A DNA stretch of 15,877 bases. It comes from Candidatus Stercoripulliclostridium pullicola (lineage in GTDB: Bacteria; Bacillota; Clostridia; Christensenellales; DTU072). The position numbers were made by a program, and so were the translations under genes. Shown here in pieces: positions 8,177-14,449 of this stretch (positions are counted from its first letter, which is position 1; the number at the start of each line of letters is the position of its first letter). The stretch lies in contig JADINF010000082.1 in NCBI GenBank assembly GCA_017694145.1, positions 1 through 15,877 of the forward strand, written 5' to 3'. A model generated the notes under the pieces. That model did not search any database and was not told the DNA's origin. It saw only the letters and a program-made list of their open reading frames with translations.

Positions 8177-8208
8177 AAAAAGCCGCGTTATCGGACGCGG
8201 CTTTTTTT
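8177..8208. terminator. Bidirectional terminator between the kinase and ThuA-like genes
   Basis: AAAAGCCGCGT and ACGCGGCTTTT form an 11-base-pair stem around the loop TATCGG, followed by further Ts on the plus strand; As precede the stem, so the minus-strand transcript of the convergent ThuA-like gene also gets a T-run. Confidence 0.88.
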
Positions 8209-8238
8209 GTGCGCTGATCTTTCTCTACGACCGAAGGG

Positions 8239-8991
8239 TCATTTCAGGAATTTGAATATTTTTGTTTTGATGGAAGTTTTGGGTTTGGCGAAATTTACCG
8301 CAGGCGCGGCCTGTTGAGTGGGGGCAGCCCACCTTGCGGCGTTGAGAAGTACGCGCTTTATCGCTTCGTCCCGATATACCGGGAAGGTTTCGTGACCGGG
8401 TTGGAAATAGAATATCTTGCCCGCTCCTCGTCTGAACGTTACTCCCGCGCGTACCGCGCTCCCGCCGTCGAACCAGCCCATGAATACGATATCGTCGGGT
8501 TCGGGTATATCAAAGTACTCGCAATAGGGTTCCTCATTCGGTATTACGTATCCGTTAGGGAAGCCTTCCGCGATAGGGTGAGAGGGACAGCATACGTAGA
8601 GCTTTTCCGTTTCACCGCTTTCTCCCGCGCGTATACCGGGGTTGGTGGCGCAGGTGGTGCCCATCAGTTTGCGGAAAGGTTTGGAGTTTTTGCCGGAGTG
8701 GAGGAAGATAGCGCCCATACCTCCGAGTATGCGCGACGCCACTTTGTCGGCGACGCTTTCGAGAAGCTCGTTATTCCAGTCCTTCGACCACCATACGAGT
8801 ACGTCCGTGGAGTCCAGCACTTCGTCGGTAAGTCCGTGTACCGGCTCTTCCTGCGTTGCCGTTCTCACCTGTACGTCCGGAAGCTGTCCGAAAAGCTCCG
8901 CAAGCGTTGTATGTATGCCGCCCGGATATGTTTTCGCGGCTTTTCCGCTCTGTTCGTCCGGATGATATTCGTTAAAGACGGTTATGTTCAT
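8239..8991 (-). CDS. ThuA-like domain protein
   Basis: A 250-residue protein of the ThuA family, a glutamine-amidotransferase-like fold linked in other bacteria to trehalose or other carbohydrate use. The evidence is the N terminus MNITVFNEYHPDEQ followed by YPGGIHTTLAEL, the DVLVWWSKDW strand, an FLHSGKNSKPF loop, and the C-terminal FQPGHETFPVY followed by IKRVLLNAARWA, all characteristic. After residue about 225 it has a short Ala/Pro/Lys-rich tail ending KIFKFLK. The start is set by AGGAGG (8997-9002 on the minus strand) five bases before the ATG. It has its own promoter (9015-9043) and converges with the kinase gene on a shared terminator. No sugar-transport or glycosidase genes adjoin it, so the substrate is unknown. 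Confidence 0.87.
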   Translation of the reverse strand: MNITVFNEYHPDEQSGKAAKTYPGGIHTTLAELFGQLPDVQVRTATQEEPVHGLTDEVLDSTDVLVWWSKDWNNELLESVADKVASRILGGMGAIFLHSGKNSKPFRKLMGTTCATNPGIRAGESGETEKLYVCCPSHPIAEGFPNGYVIPNEEPYCEYFDIPEPDDIVFMGWFDGGSAVRAGVTFRRGAGKIFYFQPGHETFPVYRDEAIKRVLLNAARWAAPTQQAAPAVNFAKPKTSIKTKIFKFLK

Positions 8992-9014
8992 ATTTACCTC
9001 CTGTGCGTGTGTCG

Positions 9015-9043
9015 ATTATACTACAGCCGCGGATTTTTTGCAA
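9015..9043 (-). promoter_or_regulatory. Sigma-A promoter for the ThuA-like gene
   Basis: Read on the minus strand: TTGCAA (9038-9043), a 17-base spacer and TATAAT (9015-9020), 23 bases upstream of the ATG. A strong Shine-Dalgarno lies between. Confidence 0.75.
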
Positions 9044-9092
9044 TATGCGGGAAAGCACACTTTTTATACTTTAATTTATCCGCGCGACGCTA

Positions 9093-9139
9093 TTTTAATT
9101 AAAATCGGTATTGACATCGTATATTTTTTTATTTATAAT
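9093..9139 (+). promoter_or_regulatory. Consensus sigma-A promoter with AT-rich UP-like element for the membrane-protein pair
   Basis: TTGACA (9111-9116), exactly 17 bases, and TATAAT (9134-9139) match the consensus at all twelve positions. The upstream palindrome TTTTAATTAAAA (9093-9104) lies where an UP element would be. The promoter is about 50 bases before the start at 9189 and predicts strong expression. Confidence 0.88.
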
Positions 9140-9188
9140 CTAAACTATACTGGTTTACCGCCAAGTAATGCGAGAAGGAGATTGCGAA

Positions 9189-10739
9189 ATGGTCAAAACA
9201 AGAAGAAAAATCACCACTTTGCGCGTTTTGCAGGTTTTGTTTTACGCGCTCGGCTTCCCGCTCTTCGTGCACCTCGTAATGCTTGTCGCGCGCCCGCTTT
9301 CCGATAGTAGCCTTACTACCGGCATCAACGGTTCGCTGAGCATTCTGATCGCTTGCGCGATGTGGGCAGTCGTTATTATCGTACAGCTTTTAATGCGTGC
9401 GATCTGCCGTAAGAACCGTATGGCTCGTGCGGTCGTCGTGGCTCTCGTTGCCGCGGTCATCACGATCGCCCCGATACTTTACAGCGACTTCGTTCTTAAG
9501 GGCAAGTACGAAGAGGATGCCAAAGCCGCTGCGGAACAGGGCGTCGAAACGGAAACCTACGAAGTCCAGATCACCGAATATGCAGATTTCGTCGCAGAAA
9601 CGAATGCGGAAATAAACGCTTTCCTCGAAGTATTCAATATCGAATTCGTATCCAAAGATTATAACAGGGGCGGCGCCAATACCGATCTCTCCGAAGTGAC
9701 TTACGATGCCGAGAAAGACGTTTACCTTAGCGCCAACGGAATGTATTCCGACGGTTACAGATTCGGTTACCTCGCGGCTAAAGAGGTTCTCACCAATTAT
9801 TATTCGAACAAACTCGCATACGAGGCGGAGGGTAAAGATATCGACGTCGAACTCGCGAGCGTGATAGCCGAACTCGAGTCCGATCCGTCGAGCGACTGGA
9901 ATAAATATAAGAACGGAGCTTCCGCGTCGAGTTTTGCGATGGAGGGCTTCGAATATATCACTTCTTCCACCGAGTACGAGGACGCTTACGGCGAAGACGG
10001 AAGCGCCACCAAATATTATCTTACCGAAGAAAGACTCAACAGCATTCTCAGCGTCGTCGGCGAGAAATTCGGCGATAACGCAGCGCTCAAGACGCTGTTG
10101 GGCGTGTTTGCGGGAAACGGCGACGGTAGCGGCGAAGGTATCGGCGCGATCGTGGATAAAGTTCTCGCCATACTGAATAAGGATCTCGACGTCGACACGC
10201 TTCTCGAAGTAGTCAACGGTATCGAATTGAGCGGACAATCTCTCGGCGGCATGCTCGCGGGCTTGCTCGGCGAAGAGGGCGCGACCGAATTGACTAAGGA
10301 CATGCTTTTCGGTCTGCTCGTCAATTTCAGCAGCTACCAGTCCCCGATGACTTACCCCGTGTATTATTTCATCGAAGACGCCAACCTGCGCGACTACGCT
10401 TACGCTAAATATTACGCGACCGTTCACGGCGCGACCCTGGGCTCCGTGCTCGTAGGCACCCCCAACGCGAGCGGCGTCGAGTACGTGGGCGAGATCACGA
10501 TGAGCACGTCCGGCACCATCAATCCTTACAGCGGCTCCGAACTTCTCGGAATGTTCGCGAAATGGGATTTCGAACAAAAACTTCAGAACGAATATTATCC
10601 GATTTTCGCTGTGCGCGAAATAGCTCTCAAAATGAGCGCGGTCATAGTATTCACCTTGATGGCGGCTTACTTCTTCACTGCGTTGATAGACAAACAGTAC
10701 GCCAAACTCACCCTCAAAGCGGAAGGAGGTAACCGGTAA
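9189..10739 (+). CDS. Unrecognised membrane protein with large extracytoplasmic domain (module protein A)
   Basis: I do not recognise this 516-residue protein. Three hydrophobic segments sit near the N terminus (about 11-34, 49-71, 79-98), a long polar domain follows (about 103-470), and one hydrophobic segment lies near the C terminus (about 479-500), followed by a short basic tail. With a positive N terminus (MVKTRRK) and basic residues at 74-80, the large domain is probably outside. Within it, residues 281-380 are Leu/Gly-rich and likely helical (for example ALKTLLGVFAG, VDTLLEVVNGIEL, SLGGMLAGLL). No enzyme motif is visible. The start at 9189 is set by AAGGAG at 9175-9180, eight bases upstream; the in-frame ATG at 9168 lies before that site. 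The stop overlaps the next start by one base (TAATG). The pair shares architecture, suggesting two subunits of one complex. Confidence 0.85.
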   Translation: MVKTRRKITTLRVLQVLFYALGFPLFVHLVMLVARPLSDSSLTTGINGSLSILIACAMWAVVIIVQLLMRAICRKNRMARAVVVALVAAVITIAPILYSDFVLKGKYEEDAKAAAEQGVETETYEVQITEYADFVAETNAEINAFLEVFNIEFVSKDYNRGGANTDLSEVTYDAEKDVYLSANGMYSDGYRFGYLAAKEVLTNYYSNKLAYEAEGKDIDVELASVIAELESDPSSDWNKYKNGASASSFAMEGFEYITSSTEYEDAYGEDGSATKYYLTEERLNSILSVVGEKFGDNAALKTLLGVFAGNGDGSGEGIGAIVDKVLAILNKDLDVDTLLEVVNGIELSGQSLGGMLAGLLGEEGATELTKDMLFGLLVNFSSYQSPMTYPVYYFIEDANLRDYAYAKYYATVHGATLGSVLVGTPNASGVEYVGEITMSTSGTINPYSGSELLGMFAKWDFEQKLQNEYYPIFAVREIALKMSAVIVFTLMAAYFFTALIDKQYAKLTLKAEGGNR

Positions 10740-12058
10740 TGAAAAGATTTCTTAAAATAATTTTGTTCCTTATTGGCTTCCCTGCGTTGCTCGGGTTCGT
10801 GGTATGGAAATCGCTTACCGTCATACAGGAAGGTTCCACTTACGGCTTCTGGCCCTATGTGGGAATAATCCTCGCCGGAGTGTTTGCGTTGGTATACCTT
10901 ATCGCGTTCATAATCACCGGCGTCAAAGCCAAGAAAAATGCCGGCAACCGTAAGAAAGTCATGGGCGGAGTCGTTGCGCTCGTGATCGTGTCTTTCGTAA
11001 TGACGGCGGGTCTGTGGCTCGTTATCGATATACCGAAGCTGCTTCCCGACATTCTCAACTCCGCGACTTCGGGCACGATAGGCTTCGACGACCTGCGCGA
11101 AAACTATTCGGCTCAATCCGAAGTTCACGGCAACCTGCTCGACGAGTTCATCAAACTCAACTATCAGAACGAGAACCTCGACAACTCATATACTCTCGAT
11201 TCGTGGCTTGAAGCCGGCTACAGCTCTCCCGAAGTACAGGATCTTATAGCCACTAACTTCGCGTCCATGGATAAGAACGGATACGTTACCTTCAAAGGAC
11301 CGTGGATAAATCTTGCGGATGGCGGTCGTCTGACGATCCCGGTGCTCGTGCATCTTATCATCAACGAACGCGAATTCCAGGATCTGCCTTACATTCTTAA
11401 GTATGATCTTATCCCCAATCCTTATAAAGACGACGACTTTAACGACAAATTCCAAAACGAAGGTTACTATCCCGAACACGATCAGGAATATCTTGTGAAG
11501 TGGTCAATTCTCGACATGCAGGGAACTCCCATGGAGATCGATCTCGGCGGAATACTTTCCGACGAGATCAAATCGCTGATCCTCGGCGTGACCTCGCTTA
11601 TGCCTGAAGCGATCGTATCCGTATTGAATACCCTTAACGAATGTATAGCGGACGACGCGCTGGCGGGCACTCCCATTTATATCGGTATAGACGCGCAGAA
11701 CGGCGACTTCAAACTCGTTATATCCTCGACTGTCGAATCCAGAGGTATGTGGGATTATAAGAAAAGCGCGTGGCTCAACAGCAATCATCTGTTGTTTGCG
11801 GTAATTTCGGTATTCCCCGCACGTCAATGGCTTTATATCTGGGGCGGAATAGTGGTATTCACGAGCGTAGCGATCGGAGCTCTTCGCCTTAAGGAATTCG
11901 GCGGCGAAGAGGAAGAAGAGGGCGAGGGCGAGCAAAAGAAAGCGGCTTACGTTCCCGCAAAAGTCGATTACAGCGAGATCGACAGGGAAGCTACCAAGGG
12001 AATGTCGCCTTACGAGCGTAATTTCTATTACGCGACCCAGGAGCGGTTAAGACGATAA
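10739..12058 (+). CDS. Unrecognised membrane protein with large extracytoplasmic domain (module protein B)
   Basis: I do not recognise this 439-residue protein. Its layout mirrors the gene before it: hydrophobic segments at about 5-26, 38-62 and 75-97, a large probably extracytoplasmic domain (about 98-362), then one segment at 363-384. The first helix of both proteins contains a GFP tripeptide (IGFPALLGF here, LGFPLFVHL there), and both have a Leu-rich helical stretch before the last helix (here ILSDEIKSLILGV and IVSVLNTLN). The C-terminal cytoplasmic tail is distinctive: an acidic run EEEEEGEGEQKK (390-401) and then a charged segment with MSPYERNFYYATQERLRR. AAGGAGGT at 10723-10730 gives a strong ribosome binding site eight bases before the ATG. 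A terminator follows at once. The two may descend from a duplication, but overall identity is low by eye. Confidence 0.85.
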   Translation: MKRFLKIILFLIGFPALLGFVVWKSLTVIQEGSTYGFWPYVGIILAGVFALVYLIAFIITGVKAKKNAGNRKKVMGGVVALVIVSFVMTAGLWLVIDIPKLLPDILNSATSGTIGFDDLRENYSAQSEVHGNLLDEFIKLNYQNENLDNSYTLDSWLEAGYSSPEVQDLIATNFASMDKNGYVTFKGPWINLADGGRLTIPVLVHLIINEREFQDLPYILKYDLIPNPYKDDDFNDKFQNEGYYPEHDQEYLVKWSILDMQGTPMEIDLGGILSDEIKSLILGVTSLMPEAIVSVLNTLNECIADDALAGTPIYIGIDAQNGDFKLVISSTVESRGMWDYKKSAWLNSNHLLFAVISVFPARQWLYIWGGIVVFTSVAIGALRLKEFGGEEEEEGEGEQKKAAYVPAKVDYSEIDREATKGMSPYERNFYYATQERLRR

Positions 12059-12076
12059 GGTTTTCGCATTGCTGTA

Positions 12077-12105
12077 AAAAAGGCTCTCCGTAAGGGGAGC
12101 CTTTT
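12077..12105 (+). terminator. Terminator of the membrane-protein operon
   Basis: AAAAGGCTCTCC (12078-12089) and GGGGAGCCTTTT (12094-12105) pair over 12 positions with one G-T wobble around a GTAA loop. The T-run is short (four) and is part of the stem. Confidence 0.75.
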
Positions 12106-12186
12106 AGCTAGTGTAAACAGGTAGCGACGAACGTATTACCAGCGAGTCAAAGCCTGGCGAGCTTCAGCCCGGATAATAACTTACGA
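12106..12186. other. Short intergenic stretch with no recognisable element
   Basis: Between the operon terminator and the stop of the Xre gene I see no reading frame with a ribosome binding site, no RNA and no direct repeat. It is the left edge of the AT-rich cassette. Confidence 0.4.
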
Positions 12187-12387
12187 TTAAAAATCTTTTA
12201 AGCCGATAATATAATCGGCACTGACTTCGAAATATTTGCACAGTGCCTCGAGCTGCTTGAAATTCGGTTCGTAGCGCTCCGTTTCCCAAAAACTTACCGT
12301 ACGAAAATCTACATCGAGGATCGACGCCAATTCTTTCTGCGAAAGTTTTCGTTCTTTTCTAAGCTCCCTAATTCGTAATCCGTACAT
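12187..12387 (-). CDS. Small Xre-family helix-turn-helix repressor
   Basis: A 66-residue protein that is almost entirely a Cro/CI-type HTH domain: LRIRELRKERKLSQKELASI, then VDFRTVSFWETERYEPNFKQL as recognition helix and following turn, then the ADYIIGL ending typical of phage-like and Xre repressors. There is no additional sensing domain. It is transcribed away from the DUF4190 gene; their shared control region (12388-12482) contains the palindrome ATTCTA-N7-TAGAAT inside the DUF4190 promoter and a third half-site ATTCTAA at 12391-12397 just before its own start, so it probably represses both directions. No Shine-Dalgarno precedes the ATG, and a TATAAT box sits ten bases upstream, which suggests a leaderless message. 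It is a clear family match; target and signal are inferred. Confidence 0.9.
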   Translation of the reverse strand: MYGLRIRELRKERKLSQKELASILDVDFRTVSFWETERYEPNFKQLEALCKYFEVSADYIIGLKDF

Positions 12388-12396
12388 TATATTCTA

Positions 12397-12402
12397 ATTA
12401 TA
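12397..12402 (-). promoter_or_regulatory. Possible -10 box of a leaderless xre transcript
   Basis: TATAAT on the minus strand ends ten bases before the xre ATG and overlaps the half-site ATTCTAA (12391-12397) by one base. The matching -35 region is poor, so it is uncertain. Confidence 0.35.
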
Positions 12403-12422
12403 AAATTTATTGAAAAAATTAC

Positions 12423-12451
12423 TTGACATTCTAGGAAACTTAGAATATGAT
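12423..12451 (+). promoter_or_regulatory. Promoter of the DUF4190/Lgt-like operon
   Basis: TTGACA (12423-12428), 17 bases, TATGAT (12446-12451), 31 bases before the DUF4190 ATG. The whole spacer is filled by a dyad (separate entry), so a bound repressor would block RNA polymerase directly. Confidence 0.85.
12428..12446. promoter_or_regulatory. Putative Xre operator palindrome
   Basis: ATTCTAGGAAACTTAGAAT has seven of nine mirrored positions complementary, centred at 12437 between the -35 and -10 boxes. The half-site recurs as ATTCTAA at 12391-12397 before the divergent xre gene. Its size, symmetry and place fit a dimeric Cro-like repressor; binding is inferred. Confidence 0.7.
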
Positions 12452-12482
12452 TAAATCAATAAAATGTAACGGAGGTAAAACA

Positions 12483-12824
12483 ATGAGCAATTATAACTAC
12501 GATAACAATTCGTATCGTCCGCAATCGCCTATAAGCGAGAAGCCCCCGCAACAGAGTTTCGGTAAATCGATCGCCGGACTTGTTCTCGGTATTCTCGCTA
12601 TGGTCATCTTCTTTATCGGATTTGCGACTTTCTGGAGCTGGCTTGCCGGATTGGTTATGGCTATAATCGGTCTGATACTGTCGGTAGCAGGGTACAAGAG
12701 CGAGGGTAAGAACGGTAAGGCTATTGCCGGACTCGTGCTTTCAATAATCGCGATGGTTTTGAATATGATTTTGTTCATATCTTGCGGTCTGTGCACGCTT
12801 GCCGCCATTTCCGCGGTATTGTAA
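12483..12824 (+). CDS. DUF4190-like small membrane protein
   Basis: A 113-residue protein with a polar Asn/Tyr/Pro-rich N terminus (about 1-32, MSNYNYDNNSYRPQSP), a repeated glycine motif (SIAGLVLGILAMV and AIAGLVLSIIAMV) and three hydrophobic stretches (about 33-50, 52-70 and 84-112). The repeated GxAIAGLVL-x-I-x-A pattern and the central GYKSEGKNGK loop are typical of DUF4190 proteins, whose function is unknown. The ATG at 12483 has GGAGG at 12471-12475, seven bases upstream; an earlier in-frame ATG at 12447 lies inside the promoter -10 box and is excluded. The next gene starts four bases after the stop, so they form an operon controlled by the promoter-operator at 12423-12451. Confidence 0.82.
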   Translation: MSNYNYDNNSYRPQSPISEKPPQQSFGKSIAGLVLGILAMVIFFIGFATFWSWLAGLVMAIIGLILSVAGYKSEGKNGKAIAGLVLSIIAMVLNMILFISCGLCTLAAISAVL

Positions 12825-12828
12825 AAAT

Positions 12829-13623
12829 ATGTACCCGTATCTTTTTGGCAATGAGCATTTGCCTATGTACGGAATATTGATGGCTTCCGGCGCGGCTGTA
12901 GGAATACTGGCCGCGCTTGCCAACAATTCCGTTATGAAGAAGAAATCTCTTAGTTCCGTTCAGAATATAGATATTTTTTTCGGTGCGTTGTACGCATTCA
13001 TATTCGGCATAATCGGAGCAAAACTTTTTTCTATATTCGGGAATTTGCAATACGTTTTTTCAGGGCAACTCAGTTTAATGGATTTGATTTCGAGCGGATT
13101 CGTGTTCTATGGAGGATTTGTCGGAGGAGCATTCGGAATATTGCTTTATAGCAAAATTTATAAAATTCCGATCATCGAATTTTTCGATCGATTAGTAGTA
13201 GGGGTTCCGATCGGTCACGCTATAGGCAGAATGGGGTGTTTGTGTAGCGGATGTTGCTACGGTAAACCTACAGACAGCGCCATAGGAATAGTTTTTGCAC
13301 ATCCGCTCGACGTGTCTACCCCTACGGGAATAAAACTCGTGCCGACACAAATAATAGAAGCGTTGTCATTAGTCGTGATTTTTGCTATTCTGATAGCGGT
13401 TTCTCATACCGTACGCAAAAAAGGCACTGTTACTTTCGTATACGCGATGTTATACGCCGCCGCGCGGTTTGTTATCGAATTTTTCCGTGGTGACGTAAGG
13501 CGTGTCTTTAACAATACGTTAACGGGTTCGCAGATTTTTTCCATTATTGTTTTAACTGTGGCGATAGTTGCCATAATTGTTTATAAAGTCTATATTTTCA
13601 AGAAAAAAAGGCAACCTGAATAA
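12829..13623 (+). CDS. Lgt-like (prolipoprotein diacylglyceryl transferase family) membrane protein, Cys-rich variant
   Basis: A 264-residue polytopic membrane protein of the Lgt family, with about seven hydrophobic helices. Family landmarks are LPMYGILMASG (11-21), FVFYGGFVGG (91-100), GRMGCLCSGCCYGKP (133-147), VPTQIIEAL (171-179) and RFVIEFFRGD (213-222). True Lgt attaches diacylglycerol from phosphatidylglycerol to lipobox cysteines. Here the essential HGG histidine (E. coli His103) is Tyr94, and the GNFINGE segment is replaced by a cysteine-rich GCLCSGCC, so Asn146 and Glu151 equivalents are cysteines. I therefore call it a paralogue that may move another lipid head group or act on another acceptor. 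The ATG at 12829 follows the DUF4190 stop by four bases without its own Shine-Dalgarno, implying coupling; an upstream in-frame TTG (12799) lies within DUF4190. The gene is clearly AT-rich compared with its surroundings. Confidence 0.82.
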   Translation: MYPYLFGNEHLPMYGILMASGAAVGILAALANNSVMKKKSLSSVQNIDIFFGALYAFIFGIIGAKLFSIFGNLQYVFSGQLSLMDLISSGFVFYGGFVGGAFGILLYSKIYKIPIIEFFDRLVVGVPIGHAIGRMGCLCSGCCYGKPTDSAIGIVFAHPLDVSTPTGIKLVPTQIIEALSLVVIFAILIAVSHTVRKKGTVTFVYAMLYAAARFVIEFFRGDVRRVFNNTLTGSQIFSIIVLTVAIVAIIVYKVYIFKKKRQPE

Positions 13624-13641
13624 AATGTTAAAAAGTAAAAT

Positions 13642-13673
13642 AAAAAGGCGGACTGTTAAGTCCGCCGCTTTTT
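13642..13673. terminator. Bidirectional terminator between the Lgt-like and minus-strand LOR-like genes
   Basis: GGCGGACT (13647-13654) and AGTCCGCC (13659-13666) enclose a GTTA loop. Five As precede the stem and a T-run (13669-13673) follows, so it serves both convergent genes; the minus-strand stop is at 13680. Confidence 0.88.
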
Positions 13674-13679
13674 GCAGGT

Positions 13680-14201
13680 TTATTTTTTCTTTTTACCGAA
13701 ATCCGCATTGAGCTTTTCGGCGGCGAGGCAGATCATGAATACGTACAGGAGATTGCTGTTTTCGTTGACGCGCACCTGATAGATCTCGTCGTCCGCGGGA
13801 TAGGGTATCACGTTCGCCACTATGTCGGAGCCGTCGTATATGTCGAAGCCGTAAGCCGAGGGTCTGCCCCATACCGAAAACTTGTGCGCTGCTTTGCCGC
13901 GGACCTTGGAGATGTACGCGTCGTCCCCGCGGTCGATGACGTTGGCGTCGAATACGAAATCGTCGACGTTTACGGCAGTCATCCTTATCGTCCCGGGATA
14001 TGAGGGAAGATCGCTTATGACCGAGAGCATGGAAGAATTGTCACCGTTAAAGACAAGCTGAGCTATTTGCGAGCCGCGTTTATTATAGATATAGTAGCCT
14101 TGCCCGACGTATGCGGCTTTACATATCATATTGCCTATCTCGTCGCGAAGGGCAAAATCTCCGTTTTTTTCGTAAAGACGTTTGATGACTCTGAAAATCA
14201 T
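13680..14201 (-). CDS. Divergent LOR/tubby-like family protein
   Basis: A 173-residue soluble protein. It shows short beta-hairpin units (FALRDEIGNMICKA, GYYIYNKRGSQIAQLVF) and a C-terminal half that lines up with the LOR protein at the left end of the window: GRPSAYGFDIYDGSDIVANV against GNIFAWDFSIYAG followed by ELVATI, then a Tyr-containing strand (EIYQVRV against DTYDINI) and a final hydrophobic helix (LLYVFMICLAAEKL against FMLTLCIIIDYL). I therefore infer the same fold; full-length size (about 160-175) also fits. The role is unknown. The start is supported by GAGGT (14209-14213, minus strand), seven bases upstream, and a near-consensus promoter. It ends in a Lys tail and shares a bidirectional terminator with the Lgt-like gene. 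GC content is like the bulk of the window, so it lies outside the AT-rich cassette. Confidence 0.65.
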   Translation of the reverse strand: MIFRVIKRLYEKNGDFALRDEIGNMICKAAYVGQGYYIYNKRGSQIAQLVFNGDNSSMLSVISDLPSYPGTIRMTAVNVDDFVFDANVIDRGDDAYISKVRGKAAHKFSVWGRPSAYGFDIYDGSDIVANVIPYPADDEIYQVRVNENSNLLYVFMICLAAEKLNADFGKKKK

Positions 14202-14229
14202 TTCTCGTACCTCGCTGTGCTATATTCGC

Positions 14230-14258
14230 ATTGTACAATATTTGTCTTCCCGTGTCAA
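14230..14258 (-). promoter_or_regulatory. Sigma-A promoter of the minus-strand LOR-like gene
   Basis: On the minus strand TTGACA (14253-14258), 17 bases, TACAAT (14230-14235): eleven of twelve consensus positions, 28 bases before the ATG. Confidence 0.82.
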
Positions 14259-14382
14259 GGTATTATTGCTCTAAACGGGCGTTTATCGGCGGGATTTAAT
14301 ACCGATATCGGTATTTGACGCGAAGCGCGCGCCCGGTGCGCTTGCGCGAGCGAGCTTTTTTACGGAAGCCCGACGCCTTCGG
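14259..14382. other. Divergent intergenic region with an 18-base perfect palindrome and GC-rich inverted repeats
   Basis: This stretch separates the LOR-like gene promoter from the rRNA promoter. It holds a perfect palindrome AATACCGATATCGGTATT (14298-14315), a GC-rich imperfect inverted repeat (GCGAAGCGC near 14320 against GCGCTTGCGC near 14338) with TTTTTT at about 14356-14361, and an imperfect ACGGAAG/CTTCGGT hairpin at about 14362-14383. No gene is visible. A 16S rRNA gene, expected here in a usual operon, is absent. Confidence 0.6.
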
Positions 14383-14443
14383 TAAAATAATTCATAAAAA
14401 ATGTCGCTAAGTATTTGACAACGTTTGCAATAGATGATATTAT
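14383..14443 (+). promoter_or_regulatory. Stable-RNA promoter with UP-like element (tRNA-23S operon)
   Basis: TTGACA (14415-14420), 17 bases, TATTAT (14438-14443), preceded by an A/T tract at 14383-14402 in the place of an UP element. It begins about 60 bases before tRNA-Ala and is the only promoter I see for the operon. Confidence 0.8.
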
Positions 14444-14449
14444 AACAAA

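Noticed and set aside
8314..9102. 262-codon plus-strand frame opposite the ThuA-like gene
   Set aside because: Overlaps a well-supported ThuA gene and runs through its promoter; composition is Arg/Tyr/Phe-heavy with no domain pattern and no ribosome binding site.
9390..10577. Long open frame (395 codons) on the minus strand opposite the first membrane-module gene
   Set aside because: It lies entirely antisense to a gene with a consensus promoter and strong ribosome binding site, has no Shine-Dalgarno of its own, and its product is Arg/Val/Ala-rich without recognisable domains; it reflects codon bias of the true strand.
12106..12186. Possible attachment site or repeat edge of the AT-rich cassette
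   Set aside because: I looked for a direct repeat between this stretch and the region after 13624 and for part of a tRNA gene, and found neither by eye; no integrase is present.
14320..14366. GC-rich inverted repeat followed by TTTTTT as a plus-strand terminator
   Set aside because: Stem is imperfect with a bulge, the T-run is separated from it by several bases, and no plus-strand transcript needing termination is evident; left as a descriptive note only.
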